The notes below the pieces were generated by a model. It did not search any database and was not told the DNA's origin. It saw only the letters and a list, made by a program, of their open reading frames with translations. This document shows positions 1 to 6,066 of a stretch of DNA of 7,311 bases, piece by piece (position 1 is the stretch's first letter; every line of letters starts with the position of its first letter). Source of the stretch: Campylobacterales bacterium (GTDB lineage Bacteria > Campylobacterota > Campylobacteria > Campylobacterales > QNZT01); contig JALULO010000219.1 in NCBI GenBank assembly GCA_027056215.1, positions 1-7,311 of the forward strand, read 5' to 3'. The position numbers and the translations under genes were made by a program.

Positions 1-237
1 CTACTCTATCCAAATGCCATAAACACCGCTCCACTTGATACGATTGATGCTTTTATATCCACAGGAATCAAAAAGATTCAAAATCCAATCGATAAAGCTA
101 CAATAGATCAATTTTTTGACGATTTACGAAACAAGGAAATCAATCTAGATGTGATTTATCATGATCTTCTACATGAGGGAATTGATGCTTTCAAAATTGC
201 ATTTAGGGAGATATTGGACGTATTAGAAAAAGGATAG
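1..237 (+). CDS. tal: Transaldolase, C-terminal part (5' end outside window)
   Basis: Frame 1 is open from the first base to the TAG at 235-237 and gives the last 78 residues of a protein. The segment NTAPLDTIDAF (residues 8-18 of the fragment) matches the NT-P--T--AF motif near the C-terminus of the longer transaldolase subfamily. The ending HEGIDAFKIAFREIL (58-72) fits the family's last helix, in which a Gly-Ile/Val-x-x-Phe precedes a hydrophobic tail. Transaldolase moves a dihydroxyacetone unit between sugar phosphates in the cytoplasmic non-oxidative pentose phosphate pathway. The Schiff-base lysine lies upstream and cannot be checked. In Helicobacter pylori, as I recall it, tal sits directly before rplY, which agrees with this position. 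The stop is 2 nt before the next start codon, so the two genes are probably cotranscribed. The assignment rests on a short fragment plus synteny. Confidence 0.82.
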   Translation, partial: LLYPNAINTAPLDTIDAFISTGIKKIQNPIDKATIDQFFDDLRNKEINLDVIYHDLLHEGIDAFKIAFREILDVLEKG

Positions 238-239
238 CT

Positions 240-1436
240 ATGACCACCAATGATACAAACTTTAAAAAAGAGGCTGTATTTGACGCAAAAGAACTTGCGT
301 TTGAAATGACTGAAAAACTTAAGTTTTATCTCAAAGGACTTATCAAATATGGAGGAAGCGACCTTCATATCAAAACAAGCTCTACGTTTAGAGGACGTAT
401 CAATGGTGAAATGGTACCACTTTCAAATGAAATTCTTTCTCATGAAGATGGCATTCAACTTGCGAAAGAAGTTTTACGTAGTAGATTTCAAGAGCTTGTT
501 GAGAAAAAAAGTGTTGATTTTAATTTTAAACTTGATGAAAAATATCGTTTCCGTGGGAATATATTTTTCCAAACTGATGGTATATCCGCAGTGTTCAGGG
601 TCATTCCTGTTGCCATCCCTTCTATGGAAGAGCTTAAACTTCCCAAAAGTATTGAAAAAATCACATCGCTAAAACGTGGACTTGTACTTGTTACAGGACC
701 AACTGGTAGTGGTAAATCTACAACCCTTGCTTCTATTATCGATGAGATAAATACAACACAGAGAAAACATATCATCACTATTGAGGATCCTGTTGAATTT
801 GTTTATAAAGATAAAAGTTCACTGGTAAACCAACGTGCTATAGGCCAAGATGCACTTGATTTTTCCACTGCACTAAGAGCTGCTCTTCGTGAAGATCCAG
901 ATATCATACTTGTTGGTGAGATGAGAGATATGGAGACGATTGAAACCGCTATGCACGCTGCCGAAACCGGTCACCTGGTACTCTCTACACTTCATACTGT
1001 TGATGCAAAAGATACAATCAACAGAATCATCGGTACATTTCCAGGAAACGAACAAAACAAAATCCGTATGTCTTTAGCAGCAACTTTACAAGGGGTTCTT
1101 TCACAAAGACTTGTTAAAACAAAAGATTCCAAACGTGCTGCTGCTATTGAGATCTTGTATAAAAATGCACGGATAGAATCACTCATCGCCGATTCTCGAG
1201 ATAGTGAGATAACAGATGCTATCGCAGAAGGTAAAGATATCTATGGTATGCAAACATTTGATCAAGCACTATTGGATCTTTATGGACGTGGGATTATAGA
1301 TGAAAATGAAGCACTTATGAATGCATCAAATAGAGGTGATCTTAAAATGCAAATTGATAATTTTAACAATGCTAACCAACAAAGTGAAACAGTTGTCGAT
1401 GCCATGATAGATTTAAAAGTTGAAGAAACAGCCTAA
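240..1436 (+). CDS. pilT: PilT/PilU-family type IV pilus retraction ATPase
   Basis: This 398-residue protein is a hexameric secretion-type ATPase of the PilT class, which in other bacteria powers pilus disassembly at the inner-membrane base. Visible motifs in order are GGSDLHI (38-44, the PilT N-terminal signature), Walker A GPTGSGKST (153-161), the Asp box ITIEDPVEF (179-187), Walker B DPDIILVGEMRD (219-230) and the His box AETGHLVLSTLHT (241-253). A PilT-like ending, GMQTFDQALLDLYGRGII, starts at 336. No four-cysteine zinc motif is present, which argues against a PilB or GspE assembly ATPase. The region equivalent to AIRNLIRE reads RIESLIAD (311-318). An acidic tail of about 26 residues follows the family core. 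The ATG at 240 is favoured because AGGA at 231-234 lies 5 nt upstream; the internal ATG at 306 has no such site. PilT versus PilU is not settled, and its partner pilus genes are not in view. Confidence 0.93.
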   Translation: MTTNDTNFKKEAVFDAKELAFEMTEKLKFYLKGLIKYGGSDLHIKTSSTFRGRINGEMVPLSNEILSHEDGIQLAKEVLRSRFQELVEKKSVDFNFKLDEKYRFRGNIFFQTDGISAVFRVIPVAIPSMEELKLPKSIEKITSLKRGLVLVTGPTGSGKSTTLASIIDEINTTQRKHIITIEDPVEFVYKDKSSLVNQRAIGQDALDFSTALRAALREDPDIILVGEMRDMETIETAMHAAETGHLVLSTLHTVDAKDTINRIIGTFPGNEQNKIRMSLAATLQGVLSQRLVKTKDSKRAAAIEILYKNARIESLIADSRDSEITDAIAEGKDIYGMQTFDQALLDLYGRGIIDENEALMNASNRGDLKMQIDNFNNANQQSETVVDAMIDLKVEETA

Positions 1437-1512
1437 GTATGTTTGTATAAAGCAATATTTTAGGAATATTTCTATATAATCGCCCACTTAATTTTACAAG
1501 AAAAGGACAACA
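1437..1512 (+). promoter_or_regulatory. Intergenic promoter for rplY-pth-lptG
   Basis: This 76-nt gap contains a perfect -10 box, TATAAT, at 1475-1480, placing the expected start of transcription near 1487 and a leader of about 25 nt before rplY. No TTGACA-like -35 box is visible at the usual distance. Instead T/A-rich runs recur about 11 nt apart (TATTT at 1456 and again at 1467), the pattern described for Campylobacter sigma-70 promoters. AATATT at 1454-1459 and 1465-1470 could form an all-A/T hairpin, but it is too weak to call a terminator. A strong ribosome binding site, AGGA at 1504-1507, lies 5 nt before the rplY ATG. The promoter is inferred from sequence alone. Confidence 0.7.
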
Positions 1513-2049
1513 ATGTTAGAAGGTATCGTTAGAGATAGTATCGGTAAAAAAGCGACTAAAGCTTTAAGACGAGATGGTTATCTAATCGCCAATATTTACG
1601 CTAAGGGGATGGATAATGTCAATGCTGCATTTAAATCAAATGAGTTTATCAAAGCGATAAGAGCAAAAGAGACGCTTGCATTTCCGGTAAAAGTTGGTGA
1701 CCAAGAGTTAAAAGTTGTGATTCAGGAATATCAAAAAGATCCTGTTACGATGAAACTACTTCATGTTGATCTTCGTGTGGCACAAGATGATGTTGTAGCA
1801 AGATATCTTGTACCTGTTCGTGCTGTAGGAACACCAAAAGGTCTTAAAGACAAAGGTGTTTTGATTTACTCTAAAAAGAGATTATTGGTTAAATGTGCAG
1901 GGAAAGATCTTCCAAGTATTTTTGAACTCGACGTAAGTGACTTAGACGTAGGTGATTCTGTACTTATCAGAGATATAAAAGTACCTGATAATGTAGAACT
2001 TATGGATGCTGACAGGGTATCTGTTGTTGGTGTGATCAAAGCGAAATAA
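1513..2049 (+). CDS. rplY: 50S ribosomal protein L25, general stress protein Ctc type
   Basis: The 178-residue product has the two-domain L25/TL5/Ctc layout and not the short form of about 94 residues found in Escherichia coli. The N-terminal domain (about 1-92) binds 5S rRNA in the family. It shows GKKATKALRRDGYLIANIYAKG (11-32), matching the family's R-LRR-G--PA--YG pattern with LIA in place of the usual PA-containing stretch, and later QKDPVTMKLLHVDL (74-87). The C-terminal TL5 beta domain (about 95-178) shows VPVRAVGTPKGLKDKGVL (100-117) and DVSDLDVGDSVLIRDIKVPD (140-159). The ATG at 1513 has a well-placed AGGA, and a promoter lies just upstream. It is followed after 8 nt by pth, a pairing common in many bacteria that joins ribosome assembly with recycling of stalled peptidyl-tRNA. 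Confidence 0.95.
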   Translation: MLEGIVRDSIGKKATKALRRDGYLIANIYAKGMDNVNAAFKSNEFIKAIRAKETLAFPVKVGDQELKVVIQEYQKDPVTMKLLHVDLRVAQDDVVARYLVPVRAVGTPKGLKDKGVLIYSKKRLLVKCAGKDLPSIFELDVSDLDVGDSVLIRDIKVPDNVELMDADRVSVVGVIKAK

Positions 2050-2057
2050 AACCATTT

Positions 2058-2621
2058 ATGACACTTATCGTCGGACTTGGAAACCCTACCGACAAATATA
2101 AACATAATCGACACAATATCGGTTTTATGGTCATCGATCAACTTATCGATGACCTCACTGCTTCAAATATCACAAAAACCACATTTAAAGGAATGCTCCA
2201 TAAATCGGGAAATATCTTTCTCTTAAAACCATATACCTATATGAATCTTTCAGGAGAAAGTGTTTTAGCCGTTTCAAGATATTATAAAATCTCCCGTATT
2301 ATCGTTATACACGATGAGCTAGATATCCCATTAGGACGTATCAAAGTAAAAAATGGAGGAAGTCCTGGTGGTCACAATGGACTAAAATCTATCGATAACA
2401 TAATAGGACAAGATTATGATCGTATTCGTATCGGGATTTCACGTCCAGCACCTAAAGAAGATGTTATCAAACACGTACTCAGTGACTTTAGAAAAGAAGA
2501 ACTTTCATGTCTAGATACAGTCATCGAGATAGCCGGAAAAATTGCATTAGATTTATCAAAAAGCGATATCAAGGATATACAAAACAGATATCCTTCAAAA
2601 AAGAACTTCTGTAACATATGA
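2058..2621 (+). CDS. pth: Peptidyl-tRNA hydrolase
   Basis: Pth cleaves the ester bond of peptidyl-tRNAs that fall off the ribosome and so recycles tRNA in the cytoplasm. The 187-residue length is normal for the bacterial family. The start GLGNPTDKYKHNRHNIGF (6-23) contains Asn9 and the catalytic His19, corresponding to N10 and H20 of the E. coli enzyme. KPYTYMNLSG (57-66) supplies Asn63, HDELD (85-89) supplies Asp86, and GGSPGGHNGLKS (100-111) supplies His106 and Asn107. All expected active-site residues are therefore present. No Shine-Dalgarno sequence is seen in the 8 nt after the rplY stop or just before it, so translation probably depends on ribosomes finishing rplY. The stop overlaps the next start by 4 nt (ATGA at 2618-2621). 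A perfect 10-bp inverted repeat lies within codons 24-33. Confidence 0.97.
   Translation: MTLIVGLGNPTDKYKHNRHNIGFMVIDQLIDDLTASNITKTTFKGMLHKSGNIFLLKPYTYMNLSGESVLAVSRYYKISRIIVIHDELDIPLGRIKVKNGGSPGGHNGLKSIDNIIGQDYDRIRIGISRPAPKEDVIKHVLSDFRKEELSCLDTVIEIAGKIALDLSKSDIKDIQNRYPSKKNFCNI
2129..2154 (+). repeat. Perfect 10-bp inverted repeat inside pth
   Basis: GGTCATCGAT at 2129-2138 is the exact reverse complement of ATCGATGACC at 2145-2154, with the six bases CAACTT between them. In RNA this could form a 10-bp stem with five G-C pairs and a 6-nt loop, 71-97 nt into the pth coding sequence. No T-run follows, so it does not look like an intrinsic terminator. The bases encode MVIDQLIDDL. It may be coincidence of that repeated Ile-Asp coding, or it may affect mRNA stability or translation. 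Confidence 0.75.
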
Positions 2622-3691
2622 AAATTTATCAAAGATTTCTGGCAAAACTATATATTAAAAAATTTTTACTACTCTTTTTTGCCTTTGAATTTTTCTTTAC
2701 CGGTATTGATTTGATGCAACATCTCAAAGAAGTGCCTGATTCTGCTAACTTGCAAATCTTATATGGCGTCAATAAATTTTTAGAATTTTTCAGTTATACC
2801 CTCCCCCTTTCTTTGATTTTTGCACTCTTATCAGCAGTACTACAAATCGTCAAAAGCAATGAACTTGTCAGCCTTTATGCATTGGGTATCAGTAAAACAC
2901 AAGCTTCTAAACCCTTTACATACCTTGCTTTATTGATTGCCTCTATCTACATAGTTCTTAATACAATCCCGGGTTTTGTACAAACGCACCTAACAACACA
3001 TAACATCAAAAAGCACGGTAGCATAACCAATATAAGCTCTGAAATATTTATCAAATCAGGTGATACTTACGCATATATAGGGTCGCTCAATCCTCAGAAC
3101 AAAACAGGCAACAATATAAAAATCTTTGTCACAAAAAATGGTGATTTAAGGGAAATAATAGACGCAAAAGAAGGTCACTTTTATAAAGATCATTGGGTAT
3201 TGCAAGAGATTACAGCGTGTGAAAAACCGCCAATAAATCCAAAGTCACATACTACTACAAAACTCATATATAAACACTACAAGAGCAAAAAGGTTTTGCA
3301 AGGCTTTACACCACGTTTGATCGATACACTATTTAAAACCAATACAAGACTTACCATTCAAGATTCATTTCGGGCTATGAAACTTTTTGAAAATCAAAAC
3401 CTTAAAACAAATAAAATCAGAGCAAATTTGTACTGGATGACCATATTCCCACTTTTTGCAGCAATTGTTGTATTTGGTCTGTTTTTCTTGATGCCAACCC
3501 AACATCGCGGTATCAATCTAACACTTTTTACAACTGTATCTATTTTTGGAACTTTAGTACTATGGGGAATCATATTTACACTAACAAAAATAGCAAATAA
3601 TGGATCTGTTTCTCCAGAAATGGGAATATTATTTCCTATATTTCTCCTCTTTTGGGCAAGCTTTTTCATTTATAAAAAATATAGAAATTAG
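2618..3691 (+). CDS. lptG: LptF/LptG (YjgP/YjgQ) family permease of LPS export
   Basis: The 357-residue protein has the layout of the inner-membrane LptF/LptG family, whose members form the transmembrane part of the LptB2FG ABC transporter that lifts lipopolysaccharide from the inner membrane. Three hydrophobic segments at about 14-33, 55-78 and 98-120 are followed by a large soluble region (about 121-270), expected to be the periplasmic jellyroll domain. Three more hydrophobic segments lie at about 271-292, 301-323 and 336-352. The stretch NELVSLYALGIS (81-92) fits the cytoplasmic coupling helix that meets LptB, typically EL-AL-A-GIS. The start overlaps the pth stop (ATGA), and no good ribosome binding site is visible, so it is likely translated by coupling. 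The same position after pth holds a family member in Helicobacter and Campylobacter. LptF versus LptG cannot be decided from this sequence, so the symbol is tentative; the family assignment is firm. Confidence 0.87.
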   Translation: MKIYQRFLAKLYIKKFLLLFFAFEFFFTGIDLMQHLKEVPDSANLQILYGVNKFLEFFSYTLPLSLIFALLSAVLQIVKSNELVSLYALGISKTQASKPFTYLALLIASIYIVLNTIPGFVQTHLTTHNIKKHGSITNISSEIFIKSGDTYAYIGSLNPQNKTGNNIKIFVTKNGDLREIIDAKEGHFYKDHWVLQEITACEKPPINPKSHTTTKLIYKHYKSKKVLQGFTPRLIDTLFKTNTRLTIQDSFRAMKLFENQNLKTNKIRANLYWMTIFPLFAAIVVFGLFFLMPTQHRGINLTLFTTVSIFGTLVLWGIIFTLTKIANNGSVSPEMGILFPIFLLFWASFFIYKKYRN

Positions 3692-3701
3692 TGCTGCACA
3701 C

Positions 3702-3728
3702 CTCTAATAGTTCACGAACTTTTAAGAG
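3702..3728 (+). repeat. Imperfect inverted repeat between lptG and lysA
   Basis: CTC-TAA-T-AGTTC at 3702-3713 faces GAACT-T-TTA-A-GAG at 3716-3728, with one T-T mismatch and one bulged A. The centre closes to AGTT/AACT around CACG. The predicted hairpin is AT-rich and has no T-tract after it, so it is at best a poor terminator for the rplY-pth-lptG unit. It could instead be a protein-binding site about 25 nt upstream of the lysA -10 box. Function unknown. Confidence 0.35.
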
Positions 3729-3744
3729 ATATGAAGTTTAATTC

Positions 3745-3778
3745 TATTTAGATAAAATACCCAAAAACAAGGTACTTC
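3745..3778 (+). promoter_or_regulatory. Promoter and ribosome binding site for lysA
   Basis: TAAAAT at 3753-3758, within TTTAGATAAAATAC, matches the Campylobacterota -10 consensus at five of six positions and is preceded by T-rich runs instead of a -35 box. Transcription would begin near 3765, leaving a leader of only about 14 nt. AAGG at 3769-3772 lies 6 nt before the lysA ATG. The whole 87-nt gap is too short to hold a lysine riboswitch or an attenuator peptide as well. This is a sequence-based prediction. Confidence 0.65.
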
Positions 3779-4993
3779 ATGACAAGATTTCAAACTTTAG
3801 CTGATAAATACGATACACCACTTTATCTGTATGATTTTGACTATATGCGTGAGCAATACAATAAACTTAAAGAAGCGTTTCGCGCAAAAAAATCACTCAT
3901 CTGTTACGCTGTAAAAGCCAACTCCAATCTTTCTGTAATCAAACATTTTGGCGATTTAGGAGCTGGATGTGATTGTGTTTCTATCGGTGAAATCAAACGG
4001 GCATTAACAGCAGGTGTAAAAAACTATAAAATCATCTTTAGTGGTGTTGGTAAAAAAGATGAAGAGATTAAAGAAGCTTTACAAAAAGATATACTCCTTA
4101 TCAATCTTGAAAGCGAAGCGGAACTAGCACGTGTAGAAGAACAGGCAAAGCTATTGGACAAAGAAGCCAGAATCAGTATACGTGTCAATCCAAATATCGA
4201 TCCCCAAACACATCCCTATATCTCAACTGGTCTTCATGAGAACAAATTTGGTGTAGATTTAGATACCGCAAAGCGGATGTATATCAAAGCAAAAAACTCT
4301 AATTTTCTCGATCCTGTCGGTATACATTTTCATATCGGTTCACAACTTACCCAACTCGAACCTATCAAAGAAGCAAGCGAAGTGGTTAGTGATTTAGTCA
4401 GAAGTCTTAAAGTCCTTAAAATCGATATAAAGTTTTTTGATATCGGTGGAGGATTGGGTATCCAATATGATGATGAAACTTTGATAAAACCCTATGACTA
4501 TGCTCAAGCAATCTTTTCAACCTTACATGGACTGGATGTCACGATCATGTGTGAACCTGGCAGATATCTAAGTGCCAACAGTGGTTATTTTCTCACCAAA
4601 GTGCTTTATGAAAAAGTTAATGGTGAAAAAAGATTTGTGATCGTTGATGGGGGAATGAATGATTTGATTCGTCCTTCTTTGTACAATGCTTACCATAAAA
4701 TAGAAATATTAGGAAAAGATGCAGATGAAGAGACAAGCGACTGTGATGTTGTAGGACCGGTATGTGAAAGTGGTGATTTTTTTGCAAAAAATATAGCGTT
4801 ACCATTCACCCAACATGACGATTTACTTGTTATCAAAAGTGCCGGTGCATACTGTGCAACAATGAGTTCAAATTACAATACCAGAGGACGTGTGGCAGAA
4901 GTTGCAATAGATTCACAAAGTGACAGACTTATACGAAGACGGGAGAACTTTGAGGACATGATTGCCCTTGAGAAGGATTATTTAAAGGATTGA
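3779..4993 (+). CDS. lysA: Diaminopimelate decarboxylase
   Basis: LysA removes CO2 from meso-diaminopimelate to give L-lysine, the last step of lysine synthesis, in the cytoplasm with pyridoxal phosphate. It is a 404-residue fold-type III enzyme of normal length. YAVKANSN (43-50) carries the cofactor-binding Lys46. HFHIGSQ (183-189), GGGLGIQY (223-230) and EPGR (259-262) form the phosphate and substrate sites. CESGDFFA (329-336) supplies the cysteine and glutamate contributed across the dimer interface, and GAYCATMSSNYN (356-367) supplies Tyr358. All key residues are present. The motif set separates it from the related ornithine/arginine decarboxylases, with carboxynorspermidine decarboxylase a more remote alternative. 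It is the first gene of an apparent unit with its own promoter. pheA starts 2 nt after its stop; in C. jejuni, as I recall, a HAD-type hydrolase gene lies between them, which is absent here. Confidence 0.97.
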   Translation: MTRFQTLADKYDTPLYLYDFDYMREQYNKLKEAFRAKKSLICYAVKANSNLSVIKHFGDLGAGCDCVSIGEIKRALTAGVKNYKIIFSGVGKKDEEIKEALQKDILLINLESEAELARVEEQAKLLDKEARISIRVNPNIDPQTHPYISTGLHENKFGVDLDTAKRMYIKAKNSNFLDPVGIHFHIGSQLTQLEPIKEASEVVSDLVRSLKVLKIDIKFFDIGGGLGIQYDDETLIKPYDYAQAIFSTLHGLDVTIMCEPGRYLSANSGYFLTKVLYEKVNGEKRFVIVDGGMNDLIRPSLYNAYHKIEILGKDADEETSDCDVVGPVCESGDFFAKNIALPFTQHDDLLVIKSAGAYCATMSSNYNTRGRVAEVAIDSQSDRLIRRRENFEDMIALEKDYLKD

Positions 4994-4998
4994 AGATG
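4985..4998 (+). promoter_or_regulatory. Ribosome binding site that decides the pheA start
   Basis: AAGGA at 4985-4989 lies 6 nt before ATG at 4996, an ideal spacing. The in-frame TTG at 4990 directly abuts the AAGGA, leaving no spacer, and cannot be used efficiently. The site lies inside the last codons of lysA, so ribosomes leaving lysA would meet it directly. Confidence 0.85.
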
Positions 4999-6066
4999 GA
5001 GTTAAATGAACTACGCCAGGGAATCAATAAAATTGATGATGAATTATTAAAACTGTTAAATCAGCGCATGGAATATGTTCAAAAAGTTGGTGAATTAAAA
5101 CAAAATACCGGTACTAGCATTTACCGCCCAGAGAGAGAAAAAGAGATTATTGACAGATTGGCAAATGCTAGTACAGGTGCTTTAAAATCAGATGCTATTG
5201 AAGCAATTTTTATGGAAATCTTTGCAGTGAGTCGAAATCTTGAACTTCCTGAAAAAATCGCATATCTCGGTCCGGAAGGTAGTTATTCTCACCAAGCGGC
5301 AGAGAGTCGTTTTGGAACATTGAGTTATTATCTTCCCCTAAACTCAATAGAGGCCGTTTTTAAAGTAATGCAAAATAAAGAAGCAAAGTATGGTGTCATC
5401 CCAATCGAGAACAACACAGAAGGTGCTGTAGGAACAACTATAGACTGTCTCAACAAATATGACTCTAAAATAGTGGCTGAACTTTACATGGATATACACC
5501 ACTCTTTTGCAACAAGGGTAGAAGATTTAAAAGAAATAAAACGCATCTATTCACATCCACAAGGATATAATCAATGCAAAAACTTCCTTGAAGAACATTT
5601 TTTAAGTGATATAGAATTTGTTCCAACTCGTTCTACATCTGCAGCGGCAAGAAGAGCAAAAGAAGATCCAAACGGTGCAGCTATTTGTTCAGCAATAGCC
5701 GCAAAATTGTACAAACTCCCTATTCACTTCCAAAAAATCGAAGACAACCTTGCAAATCAGACCCGATTTTTAATACTAAGTGATTTTAAAAACCAAAAAA
5801 GTATGGTAGATAAAACTTCTATTATCGCCAAAACAGACAATACTCCTGGTAGTTTGGTCAATTTTTTACGAAGCTTTGAGGATAAAGGTATAAACTTGAC
5901 AAAAATAGATTCCAGACCCATCAATGAAAAACAATATCGTTCTATGTTTTTTATAGACTTTAAAGGACATATCGATGATAAAAATGTCCAAGATGTCATA
6001 AAAAACTCATCCAATGAAATCAAATGGCTTGGCAGCTATGTAACAGGAGATCAAAATGCACTTTAA
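4996..6066 (+). CDS. pheA: Bifunctional chorismate mutase / prephenate dehydratase (P-protein)
   Basis: This 356-residue enzyme converts chorismate to prephenate and then to phenylpyruvate, the committed route to phenylalanine. Residues 1-85 form an AroQ-type all-helical chorismate mutase, with Arg7, Arg24, Lys35 and the RPERE segment (44-48) as likely active-site parts. Residues about 87-265 form the dehydratase domain: AYLGPEGSYSHQAA (89-102), PIENNTEGAV (136-145), SHPQGYNQC (186-194), TRSTSAAA (211-218) and NQTRF (254-258). The TRF threonine is the family's catalytic residue. An ACT domain (about 273-352) should give feedback control by phenylalanine; it contains GSL (285-287) and DSRP (305-308) where GAL and ESRP are usual. 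I place the start at ATG 4996 because of the ribosome binding site spacing; an in-frame TTG at 4990 would add two residues. Its end overlaps hisC by 11 nt. Confidence 0.96.
   Translation: MELNELRQGINKIDDELLKLLNQRMEYVQKVGELKQNTGTSIYRPEREKEIIDRLANASTGALKSDAIEAIFMEIFAVSRNLELPEKIAYLGPEGSYSHQAAESRFGTLSYYLPLNSIEAVFKVMQNKEAKYGVIPIENNTEGAVGTTIDCLNKYDSKIVAELYMDIHHSFATRVEDLKEIKRIYSHPQGYNQCKNFLEEHFLSDIEFVPTRSTSAAARRAKEDPNGAAICSAIAAKLYKLPIHFQKIEDNLANQTRFLILSDFKNQKSMVDKTSIIAKTDNTPGSLVNFLRSFEDKGINLTKIDSRPINEKQYRSMFFIDFKGHIDDKNVQDVIKNSSNEIKWLGSYVTGDQNAL
6045..6058 (+). promoter_or_regulatory. Strong ribosome binding site of hisC inside pheA
   Basis: AGGAGA at 6045-6050 lies 5 nt before the hisC ATG at 6056. 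It is the best Shine-Dalgarno match in the window and lies within the last codons of pheA. hisC can therefore start independently as well as by coupling. Confidence 0.8.

Noticed and set aside
503..510. A7 run in pilT (a similar run occurs at 7036-7042 in hisC) as a phase-variable tract
   Set aside because: Seven A residues are common in AT-rich genomes, the genes are intact across them, and phase-variable tracts in this phylum are usually longer G/C runs.
349..672. 107-residue + strand open frame within pilT
   Set aside because: It is an out-of-frame reading of pilT with no recognisable domain, while the pilT frame shows every family motif.
488..778. 96-residue open frame on the - strand inside pilT
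   Set aside because: It lies wholly within the Walker A region of a well-supported gene, has no ribosome binding site and resembles no family. Other - strand frames at 159-368, 873-1186, 1866-2141, 2414-2632, 3394-3669, 4617-4805, 5757-6204 and 6116-6337 were rejected on the same grounds.
1454..1470. AATATT repeats as a terminator of tal-pilT
   Set aside because: A 6-bp A/T-only stem is too weak, has no T-tract after it, and overlaps the promoter upstream region, where AT-rich phasing explains it better.
3692..3778. Lysine riboswitch or leader peptide before lysA
   Set aside because: The gap is 87 nt, shorter than a lysine riboswitch, and most of it lies upstream of the predicted transcript start. 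No short Lys-rich reading frame is present.
4777..4791. T7-GC-A6 palindrome in lysA as a slippage or regulatory site
   Set aside because: It encodes the ordinary DFFAK part of the conserved CESGDFFA motif, the runs are short for phase variation, and the frame is intact.
4990..4992. TTG as the pheA start codon
   Set aside because: It directly follows the AAGGA site with no spacer; ATG at 4996 has the ideal 6-nt spacing and gives a normal N-terminus.
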